Shown: positions 8,410 to 19,555 of the stretch, one piece after another
Layout: the number at the start of each line of letters is the position of its first letter
Numbering within the stretch: the first letter of the stretch is position 1
NCBI RefSeq assembly: GCF_020229735.1
Contig: NZ_CP083455.1
Coordinates: 275,001-339,000 of the forward strand
Direction of reading: 5' to 3'
Origin: Deinococcus taeanensis
GTDB lineage: Bacteria > Deinococcota > Deinococci > Deinococcales > Deinococcaceae
DNA length: 64,000 nucleotides
The notes under the pieces: model-generated
What the model was told of the DNA's origin: nothing
What the model saw: only the letters and a program-made list of their open reading frames with translations
The model's database searches: none
Position numbers and translations under genes: made by a program

Positions 8410-8929
8410 GGTGGGGCCGTGGGGCGCGGCGGCCCCCGGGTCATCCCAGCATAGCCCGCGGGCGGCTCGGCGGGCGGCCCGCCCCTTCCGGCCTCACGGG
8501 GTGTGCCCGCCCAGGCCGCTCGTTCAGCAGGGGAGATCATGGCCTCGGACGGGGGCCGGGCACCGCTTGCAGGTTCAGGCGGACCCGGCACTGTTCATCA
8601 GGGGCAGCCGAACACCCTGGGCGCTGGGCCGGGTGAGCCGCGGTGGGGGCCGCGCAGGCCGGACCGGCGCCTGGGGCCGTGAGCTGAGGCACATCCTGGT
8701 GTGAGGTTCAGCGGCGGGGGCGGGGACCTGGAGTCTGTGTTCAGACGAGCGGAAGTATTGGAAGGCTCGTCCGTCGAGGGCCTGCCAGGCCCCCAGAGCC
8801 TGAAGGCACTGGCGTGAGGCTCACCCTTGGCCTGCGCGCTGGGGCGGCCTTCACAGGTCCCCTGTTCTGTATGAGACCGTCCTGTCGTCTGTGCTGTTGT
8901 CCTGGCCGCTCCCGTTGCCTGGGGCCACC
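8410..8929. other. Intergenic region, lysR to aceE control region
   Basis: About 520 bases without a gene that I can support; open frames here are arginine, proline and glycine rich on both strands and match nothing. The right end leads into the aceE operator and promoter listed separately. Confidence 0.4.
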
Positions 8930-8946
8930 CACCACTGCCAGTGGTG
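8930..8946. promoter_or_regulatory. 17-bp palindrome upstream of aceE promoter (candidate operator)
   Basis: CACCACTGCCAGTGGTG has two perfect 8-base arms around a single central C. Its edge is 20 bases upstream of the aceE -35 element, a usual place for an activator or repressor of a pyruvate dehydrogenase operon. The binding protein is unknown. Confidence 0.45.
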
Positions 8947-8966
8947 AATCGCATGAGGATTCCCTG

Positions 8967-8996
8967 TTGGAAGTGTTGAAATTCCGGGCCTATGCT
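8967..8996 (+). promoter_or_regulatory. aceE promoter (TTGGAA-N18-TATGCT)
   Basis: TTGGAA (8967-8972), an 18-base spacer and TATGCT (8991-8996) form a good sigma-70-type promoter. ATG 9004 follows 7 bases after the -10, so the aceE mRNA is expected to start at or next to its start codon. Confidence 0.65.
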
Positions 8997-9003
8997 GGGC
9001 AGT

Positions 9004-11733
9004 ATGACGAAAACCCCTCCCAACCGGCCGCCGCGCGCCACCATGGGCGCGCAGGAGCGGCAGCAGCTGAACAGCGTGGAAACCCAGGAGTGGCTGGATT
9101 CCCTCGCGTACGTGTTCGCCAATGCCGGCGACAACCGCGCTGCGGAACTTCTGGAGGAACTCGACCACTACGCGTACTTCCACGGGGCGCCCATCACGTT
9201 CAAGCAGAACACCCCGTACATCAACACGATTGACGTCGAGGCGCAGCCCGAATACCCCGGCGATCCTGAAATCGAGCGCCGCATCCGCAACATCATCCGC
9301 TGGAACGCCGTGGCGATGGTCATCCGGGCCAACAAGCAGAGTGACGGAATCGGCGGCCACCTGAGCACCTACGCCTCGGCGGCCGAGCTGCTCGAGGTGG
9401 GCTTCAACCACTTCTTCCGCGGGCATGGCGCCGGCCAGGACCGCGACCTGGTGTTCTATCAGGGACACGCCAGCCCCGGCGTGTACGCCCGTTCCTTCCT
9501 GGAGGGCCGTTTCGACGAGGCCCGCATGAACCGCTTCCGGCGCGAACTGCAGCCTGCCGGTGAAGGCCTCAGTTCCTACCCGCACCCCTGGCTGATGCCC
9601 GACTACTGGGAATTCCCGACGGTCAGCATGGGGCTTGGGCCCATTCAGGCGATCTACCAGGCGCGCTTCATCAAGTACCTGGAGAACCGCGAACTGAAAC
9701 CCAAAGGGGACGCGAAAGTCTGGGCGTTCCTCGGGGACGGCGAGATGGACGAACCGCAGAGCATCGGTGCCATCCGCTTCGCGGCGTACGAGAACCTCGA
9801 CAACCTGATTTTCGTGCTGAACGCCAACCTCCAGCGGCTCGACGGCCCGGTGCGCGCCAACAGCAAGGTCATTCAGGAGTTCGAGGCGCTGTTCCGCGGC
9901 GCCGGCTGGAACGTCATCAAGGTGATCTGGGACGGCAAGTGGGACGAGCTGCTCTCCAAGGACTACAACGGCCACATTGTCAAACGCTTCGAGCTGCTTG
10001 TGGACGGCGAATCGCAGCGGTACGCCGCGTTCGGCGGAAAGGAACTGCGCGAGAAGTTCTTCAACACCCCCGAGCTCAAGGCCCTGATTGAAGGCTGGAG
10101 CGACGCGGACCTGGAACTCCTGAACCGCGGCGGGCACGACATCAACAAGATCTACGCCGCGTACAAGGCCGCCGTGCAGCACAAGGGCAGCCCCACGATC
10201 ATCATTCCGCGCACCATCAAGGGCTACGGCCTGGGGGAAAGCGCCCAGGCCCGCAACGTCGCCCACCAGGTCAAGAAACTCGATTTCCACACCCTCAAGG
10301 ACCTGCGCGACCTGCTGGAACTTCCCCTCACCGATGAGCAGGTCGAGCACCTCGACTACTACCACCCCGGCCCGGACAGTCCCGAGGTGAAGTACGCCCT
10401 GGAACGCCGCGCCGCGCTCGGCGGCCTGATTCCGGCCCGGAAGGTCGAGTACCCGCACCCCACCATTCCCAACGGCGAGTTCTACGAGGAGTTCGCCAAG
10501 GGCAGCGGCGACCGCGCGGTCAGCACCACCATGGCCGCCGTGCAGATCATCAGCAAACTCCTGCGCGACAAGGAGATCGGCCGTTACATCGTGCCGATCG
10601 TGCCGGACGAGGCCCGCACCTTCGGCATGGACGCCCTGGTGCCCCGCATCGGCATCTACTCCCCGCGCGGCCAGACGTACACGCCCGTCGACAGCGGCTC
10701 CCTGATGGCCTACAAGGAAAGCGTGAACGGTCAGATGCTCGAAGAAGGCATCACCGAGGACGGCGCCATGGCCTCCTGGATTGCGGCCGGCACCGCCTAC
10801 GCACACCACGGCGTGCCCACTATCCCGTTCTTCGTGCTGTACTCCATGTTCGGCATGCAGCGCGTCGGTGACCTCGTGTGGGCCGCCGCCGACCAGCGGG
10901 CCCGCGGGTTCATTCTCGGCGCCACCGCCGGGCGCACCACCCTCGCCGGTGAGGGCCTGCAGCATCAGGACGGCAACAGCCACCTTCAGGCGTACGTCGT
11001 GCCGAACCTCAAAACCTACGACCCGGCGTTCGCGTACGAACTCGCCGTGATCATCGAGAGCGGCATCCAGCGCATGTACGTGGACGGCATTGACGAGTTC
11101 TACTACGTCACCATCGACAACGAGAACGAACTGCAGCCCGCCATGCCCAACGACGGCCGCAGCCACGACGAGATCCGCGAGGGCATCATTCGCGGCCTGT
11201 ACCGCCTGACCAGAAGTGAGCAGAAGAAACCCAGGCTGCAGGCGCAGATCCTTGCCGGCGGCCCCGCCATGGGCGCCGCGCAGGACGCCGTGAAGATGCT
11301 CGAGAAGTACGGCGTGGCCGCCGACCTGTGGTCCGTGACCAGCTACAAGGCCCTGCACCAGGACGCCCTGCTCGCCCAGCGCCACAACATGCTGCACCCC
11401 ACCGAAGAGCCCCGCGTGCCGTACGTCGCGCAGCAGCTCAGCCGCGAGAACGCCCCCGGCGTGCTGATCAGCGTCAGCGATTACATCAAGCTCGGCGCTG
11501 ACGGCCTGAACGGCCACCTGGACCGCAAACTCTGGACGCTGGGCACCGACGGTTTCGGCCGCAGCGAAGCGCGCGAGGAACTCCGCGACTTCTTCGAGGT
11601 GGACGCCCGCCACGTCGTCCTGGCCACCCTGTACGCCCTGCAGCGCGACGGCAGGATCAAGGGCGACGTGGTCGCCCAGGCCATCCGCGACCTCGGCATC
11701 GACCCGGAACGCGACGCGCCCGTCCTGCGCTGA
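9004..11733 (+). CDS. aceE: Pyruvate dehydrogenase E1 component, homodimeric type
   Basis: A 909-residue homodimeric E1, the thiamine-diphosphate enzyme that decarboxylates pyruvate and reductively acetylates the lipoyl groups of E2. The TPP motif [14 protein letters not shown] starts near residue 244; [38 protein letters not shown] and the C-terminal [20 protein letters not shown] are typical of AceE. It shares no features with the two-chain E1 of many Gram-positives. ATG 9004 is preferred over ATG 8992, which lies inside the -10 TATGCT. No Shine-Dalgarno is present, fitting a leaderless message. aceF follows after 89 bases; no dihydrolipoamide dehydrogenase gene is adjacent. Confidence 0.97.
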   Translation: MTKTPPNRPPRATMGAQERQQLNSVETQEWLDSLAYVFANAGDNRAAELLEELDHYAYFHGAPITFKQNTPYINTIDVEAQPEYPGDPEIERRIRNIIRWNAVAMVIRANKQSDGIGGHLSTYASAAELLEVGFNHFFRGHGAGQDRDLVFYQGHASPGVYARSFLEGRFDEARMNRFRRELQPAGEGLSSYPHPWLMPDYWEFPTVSMGLGPIQAIYQARFIKYLENRELKPKGDAKVWAFLGDGEMDEPQSIGAIRFAAYENLDNLIFVLNANLQRLDGPVRANSKVIQEFEALFRGAGWNVIKVIWDGKWDELLSKDYNGHIVKRFELLVDGESQRYAAFGGKELREKFFNTPELKALIEGWSDADLELLNRGGHDINKIYAAYKAAVQHKGSPTIIIPRTIKGYGLGESAQARNVAHQVKKLDFHTLKDLRDLLELPLTDEQVEHLDYYHPGPDSPEVKYALERRAALGGLIPARKVEYPHPTIPNGEFYEEFAKGSGDRAVSTTMAAVQIISKLLRDKEIGRYIVPIVPDEARTFGMDALVPRIGIYSPRGQTYTPVDSGSLMAYKESVNGQMLEEGITEDGAMASWIAAGTAYAHHGVPTIPFFVLYSMFGMQRVGDLVWAAADQRARGFILGATAGRTTLAGEGLQHQDGNSHLQAYVVPNLKTYDPAFAYELAVIIESGIQRMYVDGIDEFYYVTIDNENELQPAMPNDGRSHDEIREGIIRGLYRLTRSEQKKPRLQAQILAGGPAMGAAQDAVKMLEKYGVAADLWSVTSYKALHQDALLAQRHNMLHPTEEPRVPYVAQQLSRENAPGVLISVSDYIKLGADGLNGHLDRKLWTLGTDGFGRSEAREELRDFFEVDARHVVLATLYALQRDGRIKGDVVAQAIRDLGIDPERDAPVLR

Positions 11734-11822
11734 GACCTCAGGGCTGACGCGCGGCCCCGGCCCCGCCCTCAGCCCTGAGCTCCCGGCAGTTCATCCTCCC
11801 CCTTCCCGAAGGAGCACCCCTG

Positions 11823-13628
<1,806 letters not shown>

Positions 13629-13646
13629 CGCCGGACGCCCAGCTGA

Positions 13647-13674
13647 CCCCCGCCCCCGCACAGGGCGGGGGTTT
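13647..13674 (+). terminator. Intrinsic terminator after aceF
   Basis: CCCCCGCCC pairs with GGGCGGGGG over a 7-base loop and is followed by TTT, 18 bases after the aceF stop. Confidence 0.8.
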
Positions 13675-13803
13675 AGCCTGGGCCTCCTGATCCCCGGACG
13701 GCGGCGCACACCCCCGGGCAGGCCCACAGACAGGAAGCAGGGAGACGGGCATGAACGGGCTGCCTACACTGCCCACCCTGACCTGCGAACGGTCTACGCC
13801 TGG

Positions 13804-14118
13804 GTGGCCCGGCGGGGTCTGCACTTGCTCGAACACGAGCCCGGGCTGTTCCAGACGCCGTCGGCGGACGTCCACGCCATGCGGACCGTCTTCACCGGAG
13901 TGGAGCGCGTCACGGCCGGGGCCTTCGAGCACTGCACGCACCCCGACGAGCCCCGCCATGTGCCGTTCCGGGACGAGACCCTCGGCGTGCCGGGCCGCTG
14001 GCTGATCATGCACCCACTCACGCACGAGTTTCACCACGGGGGCCAGATGCTCACTGTGGGCCGCATGCTGGGCCACCCCTACCTGCCCGGACACTGGCCT
14101 GGCCTCTCCCGCACCTGA
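13804..14118 (+). pseudogene. DinB/DUF664-like remnant
   Basis: The last 104 codons end in VPGRWLIMHPLTHEFHHGGQMLTVGRMLGHP, the typical C-terminal metal-binding helix (HEFHHxGQ) of DinB-superfamily proteins. The frame stays open upstream (encoding AYTAHPDLRTVYAWVARRG) but offers only a GTG at 13804, without a ribosome site, and the first two metal ligands of the fold are not recognisable. Full members have about 150-170 residues, so this is either a 5'-damaged gene or a very divergent one. Two intact DinB genes lie at 47-48 kb. Confidence 0.5.
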
Positions 14119-14173
14119 GGTCCCGCGGGCGCCGGGCCAGATGCGGGCACGCAGCCCACGTCGCCTTCTGAAA

Positions 14174-14344
14174 TTACTTCCCGTGCCGGGTAAGGCGGTA
14201 CAGAGTGACGCCGTTGCTGACCAGCAGCACCACACACAGCAGCACCATCGGCCACTCCTGCTTCGTGCCGAACCGGATGCCCAGGATGCCCCAGCCGCAC
14301 ATCAGGGCCACAACCAGCCAGACCCGCCATGCGGGTGCGTTCAT
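14174..14344 (-). CDS. Small two-helix membrane protein (56 residues)
   Basis: A short gene reading MNAPAWRVWLVVALMCGWGI..., ending ...TLYRLTRHGK. It contains two hydrophobic segments (about residues 7-23 and 33-48) separated by a polar turn with basic residues, and a basic C-terminus. Codon third positions are mostly G or C as in neighbours, and GAGG lies 9-12 bases upstream of the ATG. Function unknown. It sits between the DinB remnant and the subtilase, and is short enough to be missed by usual length cut-offs. Confidence 0.6.
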   Translation of the reverse strand: MNAPAWRVWLVVALMCGWGILGIRFGTKQEWPMVLLCVVLLVSNGVTLYRLTRHGK

Positions 14345-14402
14345 CGGGAGAACCTCATGCCTTCAGGGTAAAGGCCGGGGGAGGGGCGAGGCGTCCCGGG
14401 CC

Positions 14403-15587
14403 TCACCGGCCGAGACTGGACGCCAGCGCCAGTTTCAGGGCCGCTTCGGCATTCAGGGTGCCGGCGCCGCACGTGCGGGCAGGCTGCGGATCGCACAGCC
14501 GGTTCGGGAAAGGTGCCGCGGACCGCGTCAGGTACGAGCGCAGCAGCCCCGGACTGAGCTTCGGCCGAACACCCAGCAGCAGGCTGGCCACGCCAGTCAC
14601 ATGCGGCGCGGCGAAACTCGTGCCGTTCGGGCGGCGCTCCCCGCCACTGCCCGACGAGCTGACGCTCGGCACACCGCGCCGCTCGTCCCCGCCGGGCGCA
14701 GCGAGTGCCACCGCGCGGCCCCAGTTGGCGTACGCAGGGCGCAGCCCCGCCTCCGTGACGCTGGTGACCGTCAGAACGTTCCGGCACCCGGCAGGCGAAT
14801 ACCCGGCGGCGTCCTGACCGTCATTCGCCGCGCCGGCAATCACCATGGCCCCCCGGGCCGTCACGGCGTCCACAGCCGCCTGCACGCGCGGGTCGCAGCC
14901 GGTCAACGGAATGAAATCCGCGAACAGACTGAGATTCAGCAGTTTCGCCGGGTTGGGGTTTACCGGCACCCCAGGCACGCTCAGGCCCGCCGCCCACTTC
15001 AGGCCGTCCACAAGGTCCGGCACCTCGATGGTGCCGTCTACGGCCGCGACGCGCACATGCACCACCCGCGCCTGCGGGTTGATGCCGGCCATGCCGCGCC
15101 CATCGTGCGCCGCACCGATCAGGTTCGCAATGACCTCGCCGTGGTACGAGAACTCCCCCACGGCACTGGCGTCCGCGTCGCGGCCTGTGCCGTCTCCGGC
15201 CCGGGCGGGCGTGCTCACGAAATCGTAGCCGTTCACGGCCCGGGCGCCCAGTTCGCTGCTGCGCACGAACCCGGTGTCCAGCACCGCCACCGTCACCGGC
15301 GCTCCCCGCTCCAGCACCCACGCCTGCGGCATGCGAATCAGATTCAGGTTCCACTGCGCGGGAAACAGCGGATCAGCGGGCGTCACCGGCGCCGGCACAG
15401 GAACGGAACCCGGCGCCACCGGCACAAGAGGCGGCGCTGACAGGCGCGGCGCCGGCGCGACCGGCAGGATCTCCGGCAGCACCGGCGCCGGTGAGGGCGC
15501 CGCCGGTACACTCTGGGCCGCCTGCACAGGCAGAAGAAGAAACGCGCCGCTCAGCAACAGGGCGTGCAAGGCGCAACGGGCAGTCAT
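14403..15587 (-). CDS. Secreted subtilisin-like serine protease (S8)
   Basis: A 394-residue exported subtilase. The signal peptide is residues 1-23 ([23 protein letters not shown]), followed by a proline-rich linker to about residue 65. The catalytic Asp is in [10 protein letters not shown], the His in [14 protein letters not shown] (a variant of the usual HGTHVAG), the oxyanion-hole Asn in VIAGAANDG and the nucleophile Ser in [19 protein letters not shown]. There is no recognisable I9 propeptide. ATG 15587 is chosen because it puts the signal peptide at the N-terminus. Likely extracellular; the substrate is unknown. Confidence 0.92.
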   Translation of the reverse strand: MTARCALHALLLSGAFLLLPVQAAQSVPAAPSPAPVLPEILPVAPAPRLSAPPLVPVAPGSVPVPAPVTPADPLFPAQWNLNLIRMPQAWVLERGAPVTVAVLDTGFVRSSELGARAVNGYDFVSTPARAGDGTGRDADASAVGEFSYHGEVIANLIGAAHDGRGMAGINPQARVVHVRVAAVDGTIEVPDLVDGLKWAAGLSVPGVPVNPNPAKLLNLSLFADFIPLTGCDPRVQAAVDAVTARGAMVIAGAANDGQDAAGYSPAGCRNVLTVTSVTEAGLRPAYANWGRAVALAAPGGDERRGVPSVSSSGSGGERRPNGTSFAAPHVTGVASLLLGVRPKLSPGLLRSYLTRSAAPFPNRLCDPQPARTCGAGTLNAEAALKLALASSLGR

Positions 15588-15638
15588 CCCCCCAGTGTGC
15601 CGCCCGGGCCTGACGCGCACCTGAGGGGCACTTGGGGA

Positions 15639-15644
15639 TACCAT
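15639..15644 (+). promoter_or_regulatory. -10 element (TACCAT) for the SDR gene, leaderless type
   Basis: TACCAT ends 7 bases before ATG 15652. The subtilase gene starts 64 bases away on the other strand. Confidence 0.4.
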
Positions 15645-15651
15645 CACGCGT

Positions 15652-16464
15652 ATGGAACAGCAGCAGACGGCGCCAGCCCCCGCGTACGCCACGGCGCGGC
15701 CTGTCGTGGTGCTCACCGGCGCCTCCAGCGGCATAGGTCGCGCCACCGCCATCGAACTGACTGCCTTGGGGTACGCGCTGGTCCTCGCCGCCCGCCGCGC
15801 TGAGCAGCTCGAAGTGTTCGCGCGCCACCTCGACCCCTCCGGCGCCCGCGTCATCGCTGTCCCCACCGACGTCACCGACGACACCTCGCGCCGCGCCCTG
15901 ATCAGCGCCGCGCACGCCCACTTCGGACGAATTGACGTGCTCATCAACAATGCCGGCGTTACCGTCGAGAAAGGCTGGTGGTGGAACGACCCGGACCCCC
16001 TGCGGGTGCTGCGCGTGAACCTCGAATCCCCCATCGAACTCACGCGCCTGATCCTGCCCGAAATGCGCGCCCGGGGCAGCGGACACATCGTGAACATCGG
16101 CTCCGTCGCCGGGCGGGCCGCCACGAACGGCATGTACTCCGCGAGTAAGTTCGGCCTCCGCGGCTTCAGCCTGGCGCTGCGGCGCGAACTGCTGGGCAGC
16201 GGCGTGCACGTCAGCCTCGTCGCGCCCGGTTTCGTGAAAAGCGAGATGACCGCCAGCGCCCGCCTGCCCATGCCCGGCCCGGACGTCGTGGCGCGCGCCG
16301 TGGCCGGCGTTCTGCTCCACCCCCGCGCGGAAGTGATCGTCCCCCGCCTCTACCGCGCACTCGTCTGGCTGGAAACCCTGCTTCCCCACCTCGGTGACCG
16401 CATCGTGAAAGGCCTGATCTACCGCCGGTACGACCACAGCCGTGACCCGGACGCCCAGGCCTGA
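15652..16464 (+). CDS. Short-chain dehydrogenase/reductase
   Basis: A 270-residue classical SDR. The nucleotide-binding [10 protein letters not shown] motif is near residue 25, followed by AARRAEQLE, the NNAGVT motif and the catalytic NIGSVAGRA...MYSASK (Ser, Tyr and Lys). The C-terminal extension [29 protein letters not shown] is amphipathic and may sit on the membrane, as in lipid-related SDRs. Substrate unknown. The gene ends at a strong bidirectional terminator. Confidence 0.92.
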   Translation: MEQQQTAPAPAYATARPVVVLTGASSGIGRATAIELTALGYALVLAARRAEQLEVFARHLDPSGARVIAVPTDVTDDTSRRALISAAHAHFGRIDVLINNAGVTVEKGWWWNDPDPLRVLRVNLESPIELTRLILPEMRARGSGHIVNIGSVAGRAATNGMYSASKFGLRGFSLALRRELLGSGVHVSLVAPGFVKSEMTASARLPMPGPDVVARAVAGVLLHPRAEVIVPRLYRALVWLETLLPHLGDRIVKGLIYRRYDHSRDPDAQA

Positions 16465-16472
16465 CCCCCGCA

Positions 16473-16513
16473 CACCAAGCGGCCGCCCCTGACTCAGAGG
16501 CGGCCGCTTGGTG
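16473..16513. terminator. Bidirectional terminator hairpin
   Basis: CACCAAGCGGCCGCC pairs perfectly with GGCGGCCGCTTGGTG over an 11-base loop, between two genes that end toward each other (SDR plus, DUF4384 protein minus). Confidence 0.8.
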
Positions 16514-16527
16514 CGTGCGAGGTCGGC

Positions 16528-17118
16528 TCAGCGGCCGACGCTGTAGCGGACCGTGTCGCTCGTCCAGTTCTGCTGCGGAATCGGCTGCTCGACCGGATTC
16601 ACCACGATACTCAGCGCCTGCGCCAGCCCACCCTGCGTCTGCGGCTGCACGGTCGCGAACGCCTCGCCCGCACGGTAACTGCTCAGCTCGTCAAGGTTCA
16701 GCGGCGTGCGGCTGGCAATCACCAGCACCTTGTTCACGCCACGCGGCCCACTGACGTTGAACACGAAGTGATCGCCAGGCGCCGGGAAGGTGCGCGTCTG
16801 CCCGGCCCGGACGAAATGCGTGCCACTCAGGTGATTCGGCAGAATCTGATCGGTGGTGCCGTCCGGGTTGATGTTGAACAGGTACACGTACGCGTCCTCA
16901 TTCACGGTGGCCCTGATCCTGATGGCGTCCCCCACCCGGTACACCGGGGTCAGGTTCCCACTCGGGTCGCGGTCCACCGACAGGTTCACACTGAGGCTGG
17001 TCGGCACCGGATTCACGATGATGCTCTGTGCACTGAGTTTCGGAGCGGCGAAGGCAGGCGCACCCAGGGTGCCAAGAAGAGAAACGGTCAGGGCGATCAG
17101 CAAAGCGGGTTTCTTCAT
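16528..17118 (-). CDS. Exported DUF4384-domain protein
   Basis: A 196-residue exported protein. The signal peptide is MKKPALLIALTVSLLGTLGAPAFAA. The mature part matches the DUF4384 pattern: VYRVGDAIRIRATVNEDAYVYLFNINPDGTTDQILPN, then FPAPGDHFVFNVSGPRGVNKVLVIASRTPL. The domain is found in many bacterial surface and signalling proteins, often near caspase-like or S-layer genes, and its biochemical role is unknown. GGAGG precedes the ATG at 17118 by 6 bases, which decides the start. Two imperfect copies of IIVNPVP/IVVNPVE flank the domain. Confidence 0.85.
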   Translation of the reverse strand: MKKPALLIALTVSLLGTLGAPAFAAPKLSAQSIIVNPVPTSLSVNLSVDRDPSGNLTPVYRVGDAIRIRATVNEDAYVYLFNINPDGTTDQILPNHLSGTHFVRAGQTRTFPAPGDHFVFNVSGPRGVNKVLVIASRTPLNLDELSSYRAGEAFATVQPQTQGGLAQALSIVVNPVEQPIPQQNWTSDTVRYSVGR

Positions 17119-17290
17119 GCAGGTCCTCCGGGCCACGCAGACACCCGCTGCAGTCGCCTGAAACGCTGCCGCGTGCTGTAACCCTGAGAACCACCGTACG
17201 CCTCCGTCCCTGACGCACGGTGAAGCCAGGCTGACGCAACATGAGGAACATTGCATTTCCTCTCATGAGCCCTATTTATGGGCAGCGGCG

Positions 17291-17329
17291 AGAAGAAAGA
17301 ACTGCCTTCCATTTATAGGAAGGCAGTTC
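17291..17329 (-). terminator. Terminator of the collagen-like gene
   Basis: GAACTGCCTTCC and GGAAGGCAGTTC form a 12-bp stem with a 7-base AT-rich loop, followed on the minus strand by TTTCTTCT. Confidence 0.85.
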
Positions 17330-17342
17330 GTTGAAAGGAGGT

Positions 17343-18686
17343 TTAGTTGGTCGTTGCGCAGATCACGTAGGCAGTCAGCAAGGAGCTACCGTTTGCGGCG
17401 ACACGGACTGCGGTAGCCTTCCAGCTGCTCTGAGTGTCAGGGTAGCTGCCCGACAGAGCGAAGACGCCGTTACCGCCGTTGTTCAGCGTAGCTCCACCAC
17501 CAATGGCCCTCTTACCTGCGGAGCAGCTGGCCGTAGCAGTGACGGTGTTTTGGTTGCCAGTAATGGCTACGGACGTGCCGGTCACGTACTCATAGCCGCT
17601 CACGCCGTTCGTCCCGGCAGGACCCTGGGGACCAACAGGACCAACAGCGCCAGTCGCACCGGTGGCACCAGTCGCGCCGGTGTCACCCTTCTCGCCCTGG
17701 AGGCCCTGGGCGCCAGGCGCACCGGTGGCACCAGTGGCGCCGGTGTCACCCTTCTCACCCTGGAGGCCCTGAGCGCCGGTGGCACCAGTGGCGCCGGTGT
17801 CACCCTTCTCACCCTGGAGGCCCTGAGCGCCGGTGGCACCAGTGGCGCCGGTGTCGCCCTTCTCGCCCTGGAGGCCCTGAGCGCCGGTGGCACCAGTGGC
17901 GCCGGTGTCACCCTTCTCGCCCTGGAGGCCCTGAGCGCCGGTGGCACCAGTGGCGCCGGTGTCGCCCTTCTCGCCCTGGAGGCCCTGGGCGCCAGGCGCA
18001 CCGGTGGCACCAGTGGCGCCGGTGTCACCCTTCTCGCCCTGGAGGCCCTGAGCGCCGGTGGCGCCGGTCGCACCGACAGCGCCGGTGTCACCCTTCTCGC
18101 CCTGGGGACCTTGAGCACCAGTGGCGCCGGTCGCACCGACAGCACCGGTCGCGCCAGTGTCACCCTTCAGGCCCTGAGGCCCCTGAGCGCCAGTCGCGCC
18201 AGTTGCACCGACAGCGCCAGTGGCGCCGGTGTCACCCTTCAGGCCCTGGGGGCCCTGAGCGCCAGTGTCACCTTTGGCGCCGGCCGCACCAGTCGCGCCG
18301 GTGTCACCTTTGGGTCCCTGGGGACCGACAGGACCAGCAGGGCCCTGGGGGCCAGTGCCGGCCGCGACCCAGGCGAGGGTGCCGTCGGCTTTGTAGGTCA
18401 GGGCGTAGCCGGCCTGGGCGGTGTTACTGGTCTTGAGTTTGCTGAAGGTGACGCTGGCATCCTGCAGGCGGGTACCGTCGACGGCGCCGGACTGGGCCGC
18501 ATTCTGCGCCGCCTGGATGCCGTTGGCGAGGGCGGTGAAGTTGGCGTTGACTTCTTCAGCCTTGATGGGTGTGCCGGCCTTGAACACATAAGCGATCATG
18601 CTGGGCGCCTGGTCGGCGGCGAGGCTGCCGGAGATGACGAGGGCGGCTCCGAGGACGGCGGACTTGCTGTCAAGTTTCAGTTTCAT
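17343..18686 (-). CDS. Secreted collagen-like (Gly-X-Y) repeat protein
   Basis: A 447-residue exported protein. Residues 1-24 look like a signal peptide. Residues 35-111 form an N-terminal domain containing [22 protein letters not shown], a motif common at the head of phage-tail-like and bacterial collagen-like proteins. Residues 112 to about 361 are some 83 continuous Gly-X-Y triplets rich in GPQ, GAT, GEKGDT and GLKGDT. The last 85 residues form a compact domain with two cysteines (ASCSAG and VICATTN), probably the trimerisation domain. Such proteins fold into a triple helix without hydroxyproline. It follows a small lipoprotein gene with 75 bases between them and was probably placed at the surface. 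Confidence 0.93.
   Translation of the reverse strand: MKLKLDSKSAVLGAALVISGSLAADQAPSMIAYVFKAGTPIKAEEVNANFTALANGIQAAQNAAQSGAVDGTRLQDASVTFSKLKTSNTAQAGYALTYKADGTLAWVAAGTGPQGPAGPVGPQGPKGDTGATGAAGAKGDTGAQGPQGLKGDTGATGAVGATGATGAQGPQGLKGDTGATGAVGATGATGAQGPQGEKGDTGAVGATGATGAQGLQGEKGDTGATGATGAPGAQGLQGEKGDTGATGATGAQGLQGEKGDTGATGATGAQGLQGEKGDTGATGATGAQGLQGEKGDTGATGATGAQGLQGEKGDTGATGATGAPGAQGLQGEKGDTGATGATGATGAVGPVGPQGPAGTNGVSGYEYVTGTSVAITGNQNTVTATASCSAGKRAIGGGATLNNGGNGVFALSGSYPDTQSSWKATAVRVAANGSSLLTAYVICATTN
17661..18056 (-). repeat. Seven 54-bp tandem repeats inside the collagen-like gene
   Basis: Seven copies of an 18-residue unit, [18 protein letters not shown], two of them followed by an extra GAP triplet. 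DNA identity between units is very high, so copy number can change by slippage or recombination without breaking the Gly-X-Y frame. Confidence 0.85.
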
Positions 18687-18721
18687 GGGAACTCCAAGGC
18701 GTGGTCAATGAGGAGGCTTGC

Positions 18722-18739
18722 CCGTGCGGTATCGCACGG
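18722..18739 (-). other. Hairpin between the lipoprotein and collagen-like genes
   Basis: CCGTGCG and CGCACGG form a perfect 7-bp stem with a GTAT loop. Without a following T-run it is more likely an mRNA processing or partial attenuation site that sets the ratio of the two products. Confidence 0.45.
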
Positions 18740-18761
18740 ACCCTGCGGGCGGGTGGGTGGC

Positions 18762-18899
18762 TTACTGCCAGGTGGCGGTGTTCCAGATGGCGGTGTTCCA
18801 GCTGCCGGCTTGCCCGTTGGGGGTTTTGCTTCCGCCGCTGCAGGAAGACAGAGCGAGGGTGAGAGTGCCCAGTGCCAGAATCATGTAGAAACGATTCAT
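18762..18899 (-). CDS. Small lipoprotein (45 residues) with WNTA repeat
   Basis: A 45-residue product beginning MNRFYMILALGTLTLALSSC, with a lipobox (LSSC) placing the lipidated cysteine at residue 20. The mature peptide is only about 26 residues: SGGSKTPNGQAGSW followed by a WNTAIWNTATWQ tryptophan repeat. AAGGAG lies 5-10 bases before the ATG. It is the first gene of a unit with the collagen-like protein. No known family; a membrane-anchored tag or partner for the collagen-like protein is my inference. It is below common gene-length cut-offs. Confidence 0.65.
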   Translation of the reverse strand: MNRFYMILALGTLTLALSSCSGGSKTPNGQAGSWNTAIWNTATWQ

Positions 18900-19364
18900 A
18901 AAATCTCCTTGGGATGGGTCTCACCATTCGCTCCGTCTGCCCTGAGGTGACCGTGTACTGAGGCAGAGTTCATCGCGTCCCGTGTGGGGTTGCACAGGTC
19001 AGTGCGCCTCTTCATCTTTCGCTCATGGCCTGTCGTATTTCTTACATGAGACCCTAATTTTGCGAAGAATTTCACACTGCATTTTTGGGGCCTGACGCTG
19101 GAAGTGACCCGGAGTCGTGTAGGACAACCTTTTCATGTAGAGCGTGTTTGTGGGACCCCCCACGTGTATGCCCCTGCTGGGGGGCCTGGTCAATGAGCGT
19201 CGAAATCGCAGAAAACAGGCTCTGCTCTCCTCAAAGACTCCTGATTACGTGTCGCTTCCCCGGAAGCTCGAATCAGGTCTCGCTGAAAAGAGGCTGCGTT
19301 GCTGGTTGTACTGCCAGCTGTTGACGCCTCATGAGCCAGAGTCAGACCCTCACATGAATTCCTC
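18900..19364. other. Upstream region of the lipoprotein/collagen unit
   Basis: No gene seen. The part near 19010-19090 is AT-richer than average (AATTTTGCGAAGAATTTC and nearby) and is the likely promoter area for the minus-strand unit, giving a leader of some 100-150 bases, but no clear -35/-10 pair could be fixed. Confidence 0.35.
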
Positions 19365-19407
19365 AGAAGAAAGGAGCCCCCAAGCATACTTGGAGGCTCC
19401 TTTCTTC
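19365..19407 (-). terminator. Terminator abutting the tRNA-Gln 3' end
   Basis: AGAAGAAAGGAGCC(T)CCAAG pairs with CTTGG(G)GGCTCCTTTCTTCT over a TATG loop, a stem of about 20 bp. It starts directly after the encoded CCA of the tRNA. Confidence 0.75.
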
Positions 19408-19481
19408 TGGCAGGGATACTAGGATTCGAACCTAGACAAACAGATCCAAAATCTGTTGTGCTGCCATTACACCATATCCCT
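19408..19481 (-). tRNA. tRNA-Gln (anticodon TTG)
   Basis: A 74-base tRNA with acceptor AGGGATA/TATCCCT, discriminator G and encoded CCA. The anticodon arm ACAGA-TTTTGGA-TCTGT gives anticodon TTG, reading CAA and by wobble CAG. The T arm CTAGG-TTCGAAT-CCTAG is perfect and the D loop is short, as is usual for tRNA-Gln. Confidence 0.95.
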
Positions 19482-19505
19482 AGGGTGCCGTTTCAGGCGC
19501 GACCG

Positions 19506-19535
19506 AGTATAGCCACGCTGCTGGCGCCCGGTCAA
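19506..19535 (-). promoter_or_regulatory. tRNA-Gln promoter (TTGACC-N18-TATACT)
   Basis: On the minus strand, TTGACC (19530-19535), 18 bases, then TATACT (19506-19511), close to the sigma-70 consensus and 24 bases before the mature tRNA 5' end. Confidence 0.75.
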
Positions 19536-19555
19536 GATGCGCCGTCGGCTGCTTC

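Noticed and set aside
8851..11613. 920-codon open frame on the minus strand opposite aceE
   Set aside because: Antisense shadow of aceE with Val/His/Gly-rich composition and no recognisable domain.
17661..18056. Regular 54-bp repeats considered as a CRISPR array
   Set aside because: No spacers; the repeats are contiguous and encode Gly-X-Y collagen triplets.
17331..18950. Repetitive plus-strand frame opposite the collagen-like gene
   Set aside because: The repetition comes from the collagen codons; the sense strand has signal peptide, ribosome site and terminator.
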